DNA from: a virus
Reading direction: 5' to 3' (one strand)
Virus record (IMG/VR): IMGVR_UViG_3300017963_000225
Coordinates: 27,635-91,634 of that record
DNA length: 64,000 nucleotides
Shown here: one piece after another, positions 34,701 through 42,330 of the stretch
Layout of the letters: each line of letters opens with the position of its first letter
Position numbering within the stretch: the first letter of the stretch is position 1
Notes under the pieces: model-generated
Database searches by the model: none
The model's input: only the letters and a program-made list of their open reading frames with translations
What the model was told of the DNA's origin: nothing
Program-made: the position numbers and the translations under genes

Positions 34701-36716
34701 GGCGGCCGAGCGCGGCGTGCTGTCAGTTCCCTCGTGCATGGCATAGTCGATGGCGTGTCCAAGCTCATGGATCATCGACTTGGAGTCGCTCGTGAAGTCG
34801 TGGATCTCCACCGACAGCTTGCCATGCCAGTAGGTGGCAGCCGCACGGGAGGCGCGCTTGCCCAGCCGGGCGTTCACCCGGAAGTGCAGCGGCCGGATGA
34901 AACGCACCCCCATGTGATCCATGATGATGTTGGTCTGCTTAATCATTTGCAGGATGCGGAAGCGCTGATCCTTGTTCGTCTTGGCCAGATCAACGCTACG
35001 GATCATGTTGGTGCGCGCCTGCACGGCGTCGTTGACCTCGGGCGGTATTTCGCCCGACAGCAGCGGGTAGTCCTTCTTGGTGCCCTCTCCCAGCTCGTAG
35101 CCGGCCTGGTGCGCGGAGTAGGCCAGCGCTTGGTGGCGCAGCGCGTACTCCTTCTTGAGCCGCAACATCGCCTTGCGGCGGCGCTCATGCTCCTGCAAGG
35201 ATGCGCCGCTTTCCGCCTGATCGCGCTCGAAGTGATCTCCGGCGCTCCTGGGCTGATCGTCGAGCCCGAAGGCGGCACGCACGTACCACTGATCCTTCTC
35301 GATGTGACGGATGACCGCCAGCATCTCGTCCACCCATTTTTTCTTGGGCATCAGGTGGGCGTTTACTTCGAGCTGGTTGTGCTTCAGCCACCACTTCTTG
35401 GCTTCCTTCGCCTCGGCCTCACTGCCGAACGAGCCGACCGTGTTTTTGCGGTCCCTGCCGATCGAAACCAAGTCGAAAATGCCAGGACGATCCTCGCCGC
35501 CGAGGCCGACGCCGCTATGGATTTCATACGTGCGCTCGCGCTCGGCCATGCCACCTCGCTTGAGGCCCTTGGCCCTCTTGTGGCCCTCGTGCTTCAAAAA
35601 CCCGTAATAGTTTTTGACGATGGTATGCACGGTGTCGGCGGTCTTCTGCCAGCCGCTCTTATGCCACTCGGGGTCGTCGAACACCTCGGCCCAATGCTCA
35701 TGGTGCTCATTTGGCTTGGTGTGCTCTGGGTGCTGGTCGTTGGCGTGCAGGTAGTCGGCCCAATCGGATGCTGCCCGCACAACTTCCTTTTGGATCTCTT
35801 TGAAATCCTCGCGCTTGGCGTGACCGTGGTCCTTGAGCGCCTTCACCGCTAGTTTCTTTACCGTCTCGCGATGCCAGTTGTGGTCATCGACCTTGACGTA
35901 AACCCCATCAGCCCAGGTGTGGCGCGTGCCGACCGGAACTTTCTTTGCTTTGAAGAGGAAGCGCACCGAGGCTTCTCCTTTCTTGAGGCTGCCTCGATGC
36001 TCCAGCTCGGCCTTGAGCGAAGCAAGCATAGCCTCGTGTGACTTAATGGCAAATTCGCTTTGCATGCCCTCGATCTTGGTGATCCGCTCCTTAATCGCCT
36101 GCTCGTCGAGGTGAGCATACTTGCGGCCGACGCCGCGCACGTCGAACAGCGTGCCGATCTCGATCTCAAAGTCTTCCTGGGCGTGCTTCTTGCCGTTGAG
36201 CGACTTGTCGTTGTATTTGCGGAAGCCGCCCATGTCGAGCAGCTTGAGGTTTCCATCGCCGTCGCGGGCAAATTGCAGCTTGTCCCACGGGTAATAGCCC
36301 TCCTTGCGGAAGATGCGCCACAGCTCGTCGCGCACCGCCTCGGGCTCGCCGCGCTTGAGGTCGCTCATTTCGATCGGCTTCAGGTGCTCACGCGCCAGAA
36401 ACAGCTTCTTGCCCTTGCGCCACGTCGCGTAGTGCTTCGGAATGAGCGAGCTGCCGGCAAGATCCTTGAGCGCGTTGTGCTCCAGCATGAGGTCGTCGCG
36501 GGCACCCTTGGGCGTTTTCTTCGGAGCGTGACGCGCCTGGAAAGGCGCCTGCTTGGACACCTTGACGGCCACGTCGCCGATCGGCTCGACCTTGGCGTGA
36601 AAGACATGCCCTTGATGGCCATGGCCGATGTACTTCCATTTGCCGTTGGCGATCTTCTGCCAGTCGCCATGCACAGTGCCGATCGGCACGGCCTTAGCTT
36701 TCAACAGAAACATCAT
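31800..36716 (-). CDS. Polyvalent fusion: kinase-like, metallopeptidase, UvrD-like helicase
   Basis: A 1638-residue protein in three tagged modules. Residues 1-250 begin MMFLLKAKAVPIGT and carry a kinase-like fold: Gly loop GHGHQGHVF (31-39), VAVK (Lys52) and DMGG (Asp161) in place of DFG; no HRD is visible, so it may be inactive. Residues 251-812 begin VRFLFKAKKVPVGT and contain a zinc site HELGH (650-654), with Glu718 in KPTEVFARAFE as a likely third ligand. Residues 813-1638 begin VRFFFKARKAPVGT and hold a UvrD-like SF1 helicase with AKAGSGKT (1143-1150), VDEAQD (1337-1342), AVGDPHQAIYGFRG and VAYTRAMDEL. Modules 2 and 3 share a duplicated ~130-residue segment. It lies in the head operon, so packaging and injection are inferred, as for P1 DarB and polyvalent proteins. 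Confidence 0.75.
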   Translation of the reverse strand: MMFLLKAKAVPIGTVHGDWQKIANGKWKYIGHGHQGHVFHAKVEPIGDVAVKVSKQAPFQARHAPKKTPKGARDDLMLEHNALKDLAGSSLIPKHYATWRKGKKLFLAREHLKPIEMSDLKRGEPEAVRDELWRIFRKEGYYPWDKLQFARDGDGNLKLLDMGGFRKYNDKSLNGKKHAQEDFEIEIGTLFDVRGVGRKYAHLDEQAIKERITKIEGMQSEFAIKSHEAMLASLKAELEHRGSLKKGEASVRFLFKAKKVPVGTRHTWADGVYVKVDDHNWHRETVKKLAVKALKDHGHAKREDFKEIQKEVVRAASDWADYLHANDQHPEHTKPNEHHEHWAEVFDDPEWHKSGWQKTADTVHTIVKNYYGFLKHEGHKRAKGLKRGGMAERERTYEIHSGVGLGGEDRPGIFDLVSIGRDRKNTVGSFGSEAEAKEAKKWWLKHNQLEVNAHLMPKKKWVDEMLAVIRHIEKDQWYVRAAFGLDDQPRSAGDHFERDQAESGASLQEHERRRKAMLRLKKEYALRHQALAYSAHQAGYELGEGTKKDYPLLSGEIPPEVNDAVQARTNMIRSVDLAKTNKDQRFRILQMIKQTNIIMDHMGVRFIRPLHFRVNARLGKRASRAAATYWHGKLSVEIHDFTSDSKSMIHELGHAIDYAMHEGTDSTPRSAAIASDPELKAKYKEMLELVRSTPYYQWSHKGKMMGQSFSAYLNKPTEVFARAFEVYGLVKAEELIAAGKIDKSYIDNFVPHALYYTKDDPKHADAPDWKYKERIAELMEYILKHDKIRKAVVARIGIKLVDPPAIEPRGGLVRFFFKARKAPVGTRRKWADGTYVKVDDHKWQKEHLPRLAEKTLEAGGYKKRKDYAAIKKEFTAGVKHWANHLHKKDIHPHSTSPDDHHEYFSEMFGDDDWKNSGWEKTAGKIHETVMRYHDLLHEQGKKRVEATAKPEPKKKAEPKKAKSKKEEISDELMEKIWHAHLELEPERTSRDGEASPREEQQNIAMAKRHLAKLMKQAGREVTFEEAVAWDDKRLDKKKQPDDLVTQALKAKAKRRQQEAGTVKQPAEKPPAPKKEPPKQEAPTMQPAVVLPPPSQEPEPKVPVDPEPKDAPGHEPKKPFKPSPYQQAIFDWIEKGSGNAMIDAKAGSGKTATIVRALDVIPRDKSIIFLAFNTSARDELLGRVPQWAVDQKAVRTLNALGFASWARFMGGYNRVKVEKGTKTSAILRDMLQGPEDKTYFGTVKSMVSKAKQMGLAPASLAAHGIKGLVPDTREQWENLIEHFSIEIDYPQTVEHAIRLSRLALEKSIMQKDVIDFDDQFYMPIIYNTPWAKYDFLFVDEAQDVSDIQREAIRRSTDTKTRVVAVGDPHQAIYGFRGANPESLDLIRKQFNAKVFELPISYRCGKKIIELAQTIVPGIKPRPDAQPGEIKDLGTKFKIEDFKQTDMIVCRNNAPLVSMAYKLLRERVPCKVMGRDIGLGMTSLIKKLKPKSLDDLGGKLVEWSKREINKLKLKDPDADTTAIEDKFETLSVFMAESQAKDVDGLVREIESMFKDDEGKKRDSILRLSSVHKAKGLEAPRVFILNHHLMPSSMAKKPWEIVQEKNLMYVAYTRAMDELVFIETAVGGKKLKKALGLDEED
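33888..34280 (-). repeat. Internal duplicated tag and VDDH module, copy B
   Basis: Residues 813-943 of the giant protein: tag, PVGT, ADGTYVKVDDHKW, a helical segment and HHEYFSEM...SGWEKTAGKIH. It begins at GTG 34280 with a weaker GAGGCGGG upstream. It aligns with copy A over its full length, indicating duplication followed by fusion with the helicase. Confidence 0.75.
35562..35966 (-). repeat. Internal duplicated tag and VDDH module, copy A
   Basis: Residues 251-385 of the giant protein: tag, PVGT, ADGVYVKVDDHNW, a helical segment and an HxEHW...SGWQKTADTVH block. It begins at GTG 35966 with AAGGAG about 9 bases upstream, as though it were once or still is a separate start. Copy B lies at 33888-34280. 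Confidence 0.75.
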
Positions 36717-36973
36717 GACTCTTCGCTTTCATAATCCTGGAAAACCATCCTGCTTCCCTTCAGGTGATAAATTTTCCCGTCTTTATGAATGTAAATTTTT
36801 CCGCCAACATCCAAGGTCGCCGAAGGATGATCGCCGCCAACCATCCAGCGACCGCCCTCCTTGTGCGCGGTCGTCTCCGTCGATGTCCCATCTTTCCAGT
36901 AAATTTTCGCTCGATGCTTCCGAGGCTGCTTGTCTTTTGCGCCCTTCGTCCTCGACTTGAAAAAAAACTTCAT
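36713..36973 (-). CDS. Small tagged head-module protein
   Basis: An 86-residue protein beginning MKFFFKSRTKGAKDK, another clear copy of the tag. The body is beta-rich (AKIYWKDGTSTETTAHKEGG; YIHKDGKIYHLKGSRMVF) and highly charged. It overlaps both neighbours by 4 bases, so it is translated with the MuF-like gene upstream and the giant polyvalent gene downstream. Likely packaged with them; function unknown. Confidence 0.65.
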   Translation of the reverse strand: MKFFFKSRTKGAKDKQPRKHRAKIYWKDGTSTETTAHKEGGRWMVGGDHPSATLDVGGKIYIHKDGKIYHLKGSRMVFQDYESEES

Positions 36974-38010
36974 AAAGACACCTTCCTGAGTGAGTTTTTA
37001 GACATGGCTTGCTTGACCGTCTCACGCACAGCGGCCCGCACGTTGCGCGACAGCGGCACAGTCGCCAGCACGTCCGAAGGCTCGCCGGGAATCAGCACCC
37101 ACCAATCGGTCATCTGCTTGAAGCCCATAAACTCGGTCAGGTATTTGATGCCCGCACCTGTAGGCCAAAAATCAGGCATGCCGAGCACAATAGGCATCAC
37201 TTCCAAAATTTTGGTGACGTATTCGTCGAAACTGCGGGCCTGACGAAAGCGCACCTCGCGCAGGTGCGGCACGTCAAGCGGCGAGCGGTCGTAGTAGCGC
37301 GCCCCGCGCACCTGGCCGGGGCTCAAGAGCTGGTAGAAGGGCTGGCTCACGCGGCCGTGTCCGTGACGCGCCAGCGTGTAGCCATCCTGCTCGTCAACGA
37401 CGACAAGCGGCATCGCCATCAGGACCGCACGTATTACGGCGCGTCCCGTGACGCTGCTCGCGTCTACCCAAGCGGCGCCGGTGCTTACCTCTGGGCGATA
37501 GTCCGTTCCCTCCATGACACGCCGCACCCATCCGAAGGGCAGCACGCGCTCGGCCTTGGTCAGCTCGGGCAGCTTGTCACTCATCCACACCCCACACTTG
37601 CAGTTAGGATGCAGAGCGCCTTGCATCCACGGCTTTACCTGCTTCACGCGCCAACGGCGCGGGCGACCAGGAGGTCCGAATATTTTGGCGCAAGAATCGC
37701 AACAATCCGACGTACTGCGATAGACGATGCCATTCGGCCCTACAGCCGACGCCAATAGCTCGAAGCTGCTTTTACCGCGAGCATTGGTGATCTCGGTGCG
37801 AAGCACTCGCCCCCAATCGCGCTTGTCGGTTTTGGTGCCGGCCTGGCGCTTGAGCTGCTTTTCGGCGCCAAAGGGCGTCAGGTCGCGTCGAATAGCGTCC
37901 GAAACGATGCGGCGCACGCTGGCCAGCCGTTTCTTACCGATCTTGGTGATGAGGCCGCCGCCCTCCTCCTCGGCTTCAAGGGCAGCCAGCTTGGTTGCTA
38001 TGGTCGGCAT
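36970..38010 (-). CDS. MuF-like minor head protein with Cys motif
   Basis: A 346-residue protein. Residues 60-150 carry the MuF pattern: helices then RVLRTEITNARGKSSFELLA, a strand, DCCDSCAKIFGPPGRPRRW and HPNCKCGVW, where Cys/His pairs could bind zinc. MuF-type proteins sit at the portal vertex and in Iyer's polyvalent scheme often co-occur with effector domains. The C-terminal half (YKQMTDWWVLIPGEPSDVLA-like region) is unrecognised. It is encoded between the SNF2-like helicase and the giant polyvalent gene. Start follows a stop by 3 bases. Confidence 0.6.
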   Translation of the reverse strand: MPTIATKLAALEAEEEGGGLITKIGKKRLASVRRIVSDAIRRDLTPFGAEKQLKRQAGTKTDKRDWGRVLRTEITNARGKSSFELLASAVGPNGIVYRSTSDCCDSCAKIFGPPGRPRRWRVKQVKPWMQGALHPNCKCGVWMSDKLPELTKAERVLPFGWVRRVMEGTDYRPEVSTGAAWVDASSVTGRAVIRAVLMAMPLVVVDEQDGYTLARHGHGRVSQPFYQLLSPGQVRGARYYDRSPLDVPHLREVRFRQARSFDEYVTKILEVMPIVLGMPDFWPTGAGIKYLTEFMGFKQMTDWWVLIPGEPSDVLATVPLSRNVRAAVRETVKQAMSKNSLRKVSL

Positions 38011-38013
38011 GAC

Positions 38014-41000
38014 TCACTCCTCATCGCCTTCGATATGATGGCGAACGCCATTATACCCGCGCTGGTTTTCCTGGAACATCGCCGCCGCTGAAAGAAGCAC
38101 CTTCTTTGTCTTGGCGCTTGCCTTCTCGCCTAGCTTTTTCTCAAGAGCCGGCCAGAAACTGTCGGCCTCCTTCGGATTTGCCACGTCGCCGTCGCCTAGG
38201 TGGTCGAGCTGGCGCGAGCCAAGGTGCTTCACCATGTCCTTCAGGTGCTCGCCCATGTGCTTTTTGATCTTGGCGTCGGACTTGATGCCGTGCGTGTTGA
38301 GGGCCGCCTCGACAGCCGACTCGTGGTCTTGGTCCTTGTGCGGAGTATGCGCCTTCCCTGAAGCCCAGCGATCCACCGTGTCGCGCATCGCCTTCTTGGT
38401 GCCATCTGTGAGCTTCTCTTTGTGCTTCTTCTCGTACTCGTTGACATACGAGCTGAAGAGAGCGTCAGTCACCTTCTTGCCCTTGCCCTTCGCTGCCTCG
38501 TGACGCGAAGCAAGCTCGACAATGTGCGGCATGATGCTTCCTTCGATGCCACGATCAAAAAGCAGGTGGTGGTCCTTCTTTCCACGCGAGCGCAAGTGAT
38601 CGCGAAAGTGCCCAAGCAGGCCGTCTTTCTCAGAGTCCTCAACCGTGCCGCTGCCGACGACACCGCCAGCATACTGCTGATAGCCGGGCTGGCCGTGCAT
38701 GGCCTGCGCCTGCTCGCCACCGATCGGCGCGGCCGTCGATCGCTTGTACTGCGGATCGCCGTCCTCGCCGGTGTACTTCTTCGCGTATGCCTTCCCTTCC
38801 TCGTGCTGGAACTGAAGGATCTTCTGCCCCAGCTCGTGGTACTTCGGAAGGATTTCAGACTTGCGCATTCCCCTGATGTTTTCGAGGTTAAGCGTGATCG
38901 CCGTCTCGGTGTCGGTGTCGTCCATGTCCGAAACGATCATCATGTTCGTGTGAAGCTTCGCCATGAGGCGCACGTACTTCGTCACGTCCATCGTGTCGTC
39001 AACAAGGCCCAAGTGAATGTTGACGGGCTTGTCTTGGCCGAAACGCCAGATTCGCGCGTAAGACTGCTCCTGCGTGCCAGGCGAGTAGTGGTGATCGTAA
39101 CGGTACATGCCGTTGGCGATTTGCAGGTTGACGCCCTCCGTGACCGACTGATCGACGGCGACGATGATCTGCGGTCCCTTGGGGTCGTTCTGGAAGTCCT
39201 CAAGCTCCTTCTTGTGCGAGGCGTCGTAGTAAATCGCCTTGCTTTTCAGGTGCTCTGGCATGTGGTCGAGAACGTGCTGGGCGCTCATGCGGCGCTGGCA
39301 AAACACAATAAACTTGCCGTTCTTGGGGTCCTTGAAGTGCTCGTCGAGCTTCGCATAGAGGTCGGTCGCCTTGGGGCTGACCTTGCCCTTCAAGGCGCGG
39401 ATCGCCTTGCGCGTGTCGGGTGACAGCTTCGACAGAAGGTCGATCGCCTCCTGCTTCTCGGCCTCAAGCTCGGCCGCCGCGTCCCCTCTTAGCTCTGCCT
39501 TGATCGCCCGCGCAGCGGCACGAGTCCCGCCGAGGGTGGATATCGCTTTCTCGACCGTCTCGGCCAGTGTGTCGGGATGGTCCGTGATGCCCATAAGCAC
39601 GTTGAATTTGCTCATGAACGCCGGCTTCGCATCGCCTTCGCTGGGAAGGAAGTCCTCGCTCTCGTCCCCGACACCGCTCTCCTCCAAAATCTGGGAGATC
39701 ACGTCGTCGAGCGCCGTCTCGTACACGCCCTGCGTCGTCGCGTCGTGCTTGACTACGGACATATGCTCGTTGCGCTGCGGCAGCTTGTCGATCCATGCCG
39801 AGCGCCGGATGCTCACAAGCCCCATGCGCTGCAAATCTTCGCGCAGCTTCTTCAGGCCGTCGCGGGACCACTTCACCGACTTCGGCCCGCGCCCCTTGCC
39901 CTTGTTGCCCTTGCCGCCGCCTACCACCGCCCCGAAAGCCGCGTTGCCTTCCAAGCCCTTCGCGGCGCCGCCCTCGTGCCCATAGGCTTCCTTGAACTGC
40001 TTTTCGGTCCAGTTGACGTAGGGGTGCAGAAACTTGAGCTGGCCGATGGCATCGAGCGGGTTGTTGGAGATGAACGTGCCAGACGCCACGCGCTTGTACT
40101 TGATGCCGCTAAGGTGCTGCACCGCCTTGAATCGTGACGTTTCCGTCGTCTTGATCCGGTGCGACTCGTCGAGGGCAACGTAGTCGAAACCCGAGGCGCT
40201 CAGGCGCTTGGCGTTGGCGTAGTCGTCGGAGCCCTTGGGCTTGTAGGAGACAAAATCGTAGCCGGCCATGAAGATGGTGTTGGGTGGAGCCTCGTCCATC
40301 GCCTGCATCATGGCTTCCAGATCGCCCTTGAAGTCATCCTTGAGCGTCTTGGCGCTCATTTTGAACACGTTGACGCGACCCTCGGTGTACTTCTCGGCCG
40401 TCAGCTTGGCGTTCTGGTCGAGCGTGTTGGTCGGCACGACGATCAGCGGCTTCTTGATCTTGCCTTTCGCCATGAGGTTGAGGGCATCGGCCGGCAGGAT
40501 GAGCCCCTTGCCGCCGCCCATGTCCACGTCCACCATGGCGTTGGTCAGGCCGTCGAGCTTGGCGAGCGTCTCGGCTTGGTGCCCGAAAAACTTGATCGAC
40601 GACGAAAGAGCTGGGATATGCGGGCAGTCCTTAGGGCCAAGGTGTGCGACCTTTCCAGCCTCGTCAAAAATCCTCTTCACGTCCTCGATGGCGTGCTCGG
40701 AGTGCTCGCCCATCAGCTTGCCGAGCGCCTGCTCGTGCGTCCCGCGCATCTCTGGATCGGACGCCACATCGTCAAAGAAATCACGCAGCACCGGGTCCTT
40801 GTGCGTGTACGCCTGGGCATACGTCGTCACGTCGCCGTGTGTGTCGTTCAGGTGCTTGGCAATCTTAGACACATGGTTTTTGTATATCCAGAAATCGGCT
40901 CCCAACTCGTTACGAAACCTTGGCGTCGGCGATTCTTTCTCCGCTTCGAGAATCTCGTCGAGGAAGGCGTCGTAGTCTTTGATGCCCTTGGAGCGCTGCC

Positions 41001-41331
41001 AAATTTCCCGCGCGTGCTCGTCGGGCCGGTAAACGCCGTTCAAAAACCGCGACTTCTCATCGTGGTTCATTTCGCCTTTGTGCTTGAACACGTCAGGCGC
41101 AACGGCCTTGCCCTTTGTCCTCAACGACTGCCATCTCTTCGGCATCACCGTCGTCGATTTGTCGTCGGAGTGAATCACCTTGCCGGCGAACGTGCCTGGG
41201 TCCTTCTTCGCCTGATCGCGCTTGTCCTGGTGCTGGTCGATGTAAACCAGGCTGCCGTTGGGAAGATGGCGGTAGTGCGCCTTGACGGCGCGCGACTTGA
41301 TGAGCGCATTAGGTCCGAAATAAAGCCTCAT
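38014..41331 (-). CDS. SNF2-like helicase, putative virion-packaged (DarB-like)
   Basis: An 1105-residue protein. It begins MRLYFGPNALIKSRAVK and then YRHLPNGSLVYIDQHQ, a diverged version of the tag plus ADGxYVKVDDH module. From about residue 245 it has SF2 helicase motifs: MVDVDMGGGKGL (motif I), LIVVPTNTL (Ia), LDESHRIK (II, 387-394), RVASGTFI (III), then a C-terminal RecA-like lobe with FIVFCQRRMSAQHVL and a VI-type segment QSYARIWRFGQDKPVNIH, which together indicate the SNF2/RapA family. The C-terminal 250 residues are charged and unrecognised. It lies between portal-region genes and MuF, so I infer it is loaded into the head; P1 DarB is an SF2 protein injected with DNA. Confidence 0.75.
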   Translation of the reverse strand: MRLYFGPNALIKSRAVKAHYRHLPNGSLVYIDQHQDKRDQAKKDPGTFAGKVIHSDDKSTTVMPKRWQSLRTKGKAVAPDVFKHKGEMNHDEKSRFLNGVYRPDEHAREIWQRSKGIKDYDAFLDEILEAEKESPTPRFRNELGADFWIYKNHVSKIAKHLNDTHGDVTTYAQAYTHKDPVLRDFFDDVASDPEMRGTHEQALGKLMGEHSEHAIEDVKRIFDEAGKVAHLGPKDCPHIPALSSSIKFFGHQAETLAKLDGLTNAMVDVDMGGGKGLILPADALNLMAKGKIKKPLIVVPTNTLDQNAKLTAEKYTEGRVNVFKMSAKTLKDDFKGDLEAMMQAMDEAPPNTIFMAGYDFVSYKPKGSDDYANAKRLSASGFDYVALDESHRIKTTETSRFKAVQHLSGIKYKRVASGTFISNNPLDAIGQLKFLHPYVNWTEKQFKEAYGHEGGAAKGLEGNAAFGAVVGGGKGNKGKGRGPKSVKWSRDGLKKLREDLQRMGLVSIRRSAWIDKLPQRNEHMSVVKHDATTQGVYETALDDVISQILEESGVGDESEDFLPSEGDAKPAFMSKFNVLMGITDHPDTLAETVEKAISTLGGTRAAARAIKAELRGDAAAELEAEKQEAIDLLSKLSPDTRKAIRALKGKVSPKATDLYAKLDEHFKDPKNGKFIVFCQRRMSAQHVLDHMPEHLKSKAIYYDASHKKELEDFQNDPKGPQIIVAVDQSVTEGVNLQIANGMYRYDHHYSPGTQEQSYARIWRFGQDKPVNIHLGLVDDTMDVTKYVRLMAKLHTNMMIVSDMDDTDTETAITLNLENIRGMRKSEILPKYHELGQKILQFQHEEGKAYAKKYTGEDGDPQYKRSTAAPIGGEQAQAMHGQPGYQQYAGGVVGSGTVEDSEKDGLLGHFRDHLRSRGKKDHHLLFDRGIEGSIMPHIVELASRHEAAKGKGKKVTDALFSSYVNEYEKKHKEKLTDGTKKAMRDTVDRWASGKAHTPHKDQDHESAVEAALNTHGIKSDAKIKKHMGEHLKDMVKHLGSRQLDHLGDGDVANPKEADSFWPALEKKLGEKASAKTKKVLLSAAAMFQENQRGYNGVRHHIEGDEE

Positions 41332-41636
41332 TTCGGCTCCTCCCGGCTGACGTGCAGCATTCCGTCGTCTCCGACATAAAACCAGCCAAGGTCGGTGGCC
41401 TCGTCAACAAGGCTCGTGTAGTCCCACTCGGGATGCGCGGCCTTCATCTTATGCATCACCCACTCGAAGGCTTTAAGCTCGTCGCCGCTCATCGGCCTGC
41501 GCGCCTGGCGCAGCTCGAAAGGATGCAAGTGGTAGTCGGTGATGCCGCCTTGCAGCTCGTCGTTCTCGTCGATCGGCTGACGCTGGCCGCTGCCGTCGTC
41601 GTCCTGCGATTTATGAAACCAGTTTAGAATGCTCAT
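41328..41636 (-). CDS. Small uncharacterised head-module protein
   Basis: A 102-residue acidic protein (MSILNWFHKSQDDDGSGQRQ). The start is set at ATG 41636 because GAGGTGAC precedes it; a GTG one codon earlier is possible. It overlaps the SNF2-like gene start (AAATGA). Contains WxxxHKM and YVGDDGMLHV segments but no known motif. Confidence 0.5.
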   Translation of the reverse strand: MSILNWFHKSQDDDGSGQRQPIDENDELQGGITDYHLHPFELRQARRPMSGDELKAFEWVMHKMKAAHPEWDYTSLVDEATDLGWFYVGDDGMLHVSREEPK

Positions 41637-42016
41637 CACGTCACCTCGATCGCGAGCGACTCAATTTGGTATGGCCACTTCAAGATGGTGTTGTCGGCAA
41701 ATCGAACTACGAAACGACCATAAAACATTCCTTTGTCGGCCGTGTCGTTTGGATGCCACTGATAGCGCACAACGCCAGCCACAGCATCAATCACCTCGAC
41801 CTGGCCGAAGACGCCCTTTTGATCGTGCGTGCGTGAGCAGGCGTTGAACAGCTCGAAGCTCACAACGGCGTCAGTAAGATCAACACCAGCGATAGCCGTG
41901 GTTTGGCAACCATAGGACTGTGACGGGAGCTGGACAGGCACCTGTCCCGTTGGCGTCAGCGTCACCTCAAGCGAGGGCTGCGTGGCGCCCTGCGGGATCA
42001 TGAAATTGGCGATCAT
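41636..42016 (-). CDS. BppU/Ig-like beta-sandwich protein
   Basis: A 126-residue protein: DLTDAVVSFELFNA, then GQVEVIDAVAGVVRYQWHPN, then GMFYGRFVVRFADNTILKWP. This pattern resembles the N-terminal beta domain of phage baseplate upper (BppU) or decoration proteins. Coupled to the cold-shock gene by ATGA. Its presence in the head block suggests a head- or neck-decorating role. No catalytic motif. Confidence 0.55.
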   Translation of the reverse strand: MIANFMIPQGATQPSLEVTLTPTGQVPVQLPSQSYGCQTTAIAGVDLTDAVVSFELFNACSRTHDQKGVFGQVEVIDAVAGVVRYQWHPNDTADKGMFYGRFVVRFADNTILKWPYQIESLAIEVT

Positions 42017-42330
42017 GCCGTCTCCTCCGAGATGCGCTTCACGTCCATCGCTACTGGCCCCTCGTGGTTTTTGCCGACGTAAAACTCCACCGCGTCCCCT
42101 TCGGCAAGCGACTTGAAGCCACGTTGAACAATAAATTTGAAATGCACGAAGAGGTCTTTGCCATTCAGCGCGCGCTGAAGCTCCAGGTCGTCGGGCTTGA
42201 TATATCCGAAGCCGCGCTGCGCGTTAAACCACTGGACGCGGCCTTTAAGCCTTCTTCTTGCGTTGAAGTGAGGCAATTCTCTGGACGAACTCGTCGTCTG
42301 ACTCATCTCTGCGCTGCGGTCCCCGTGCAT
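42013..42330 (-). CDS. Cold-shock-domain protein overlapping portal 3' end
   Basis: A 105-residue protein. The CSD begins RLKGRVQWFNAQRGFGYIKP (RNP1-like) then DLFVHFKFIVQRGFKSLAEG and PVAMDVKRI, a full single-domain cold-shock fold that binds RNA or ssDNA. The start was set at ATG 42330 because GAGGAAGA lies 6 bases upstream; the open frame reaches 42582 and a second ATG lies at 42306. The start lies within the portal gene in another frame, an overlap of 86 bases. In phages such proteins may regulate RNA or be packaged; its lack of the head tag argues against the latter. Confidence 0.7.
   Translation of the reverse strand: MHGDRSAEMSQTTSSSRELPHFNARRRLKGRVQWFNAQRGFGYIKPDDLELQRALNGKDLFVHFKFIVQRGFKSLAEGDAVEFYVGKNHEGPVAMDVKRISEETA

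Noticed and set aside
34734-35852. Plus-strand 372-codon frame opposite the giant polyvalent gene
   Set aside because: No domain signal; composition (Leu/Val/Arg) is typical of shadow frames in GC-rich DNA, and the opposite strand shows a metallopeptidase.
40159-41379. Plus-strand 406-codon frame opposite the SNF2-like gene
   Set aside because: Antisense to helicase motifs and lacks a ribosome binding site of note.
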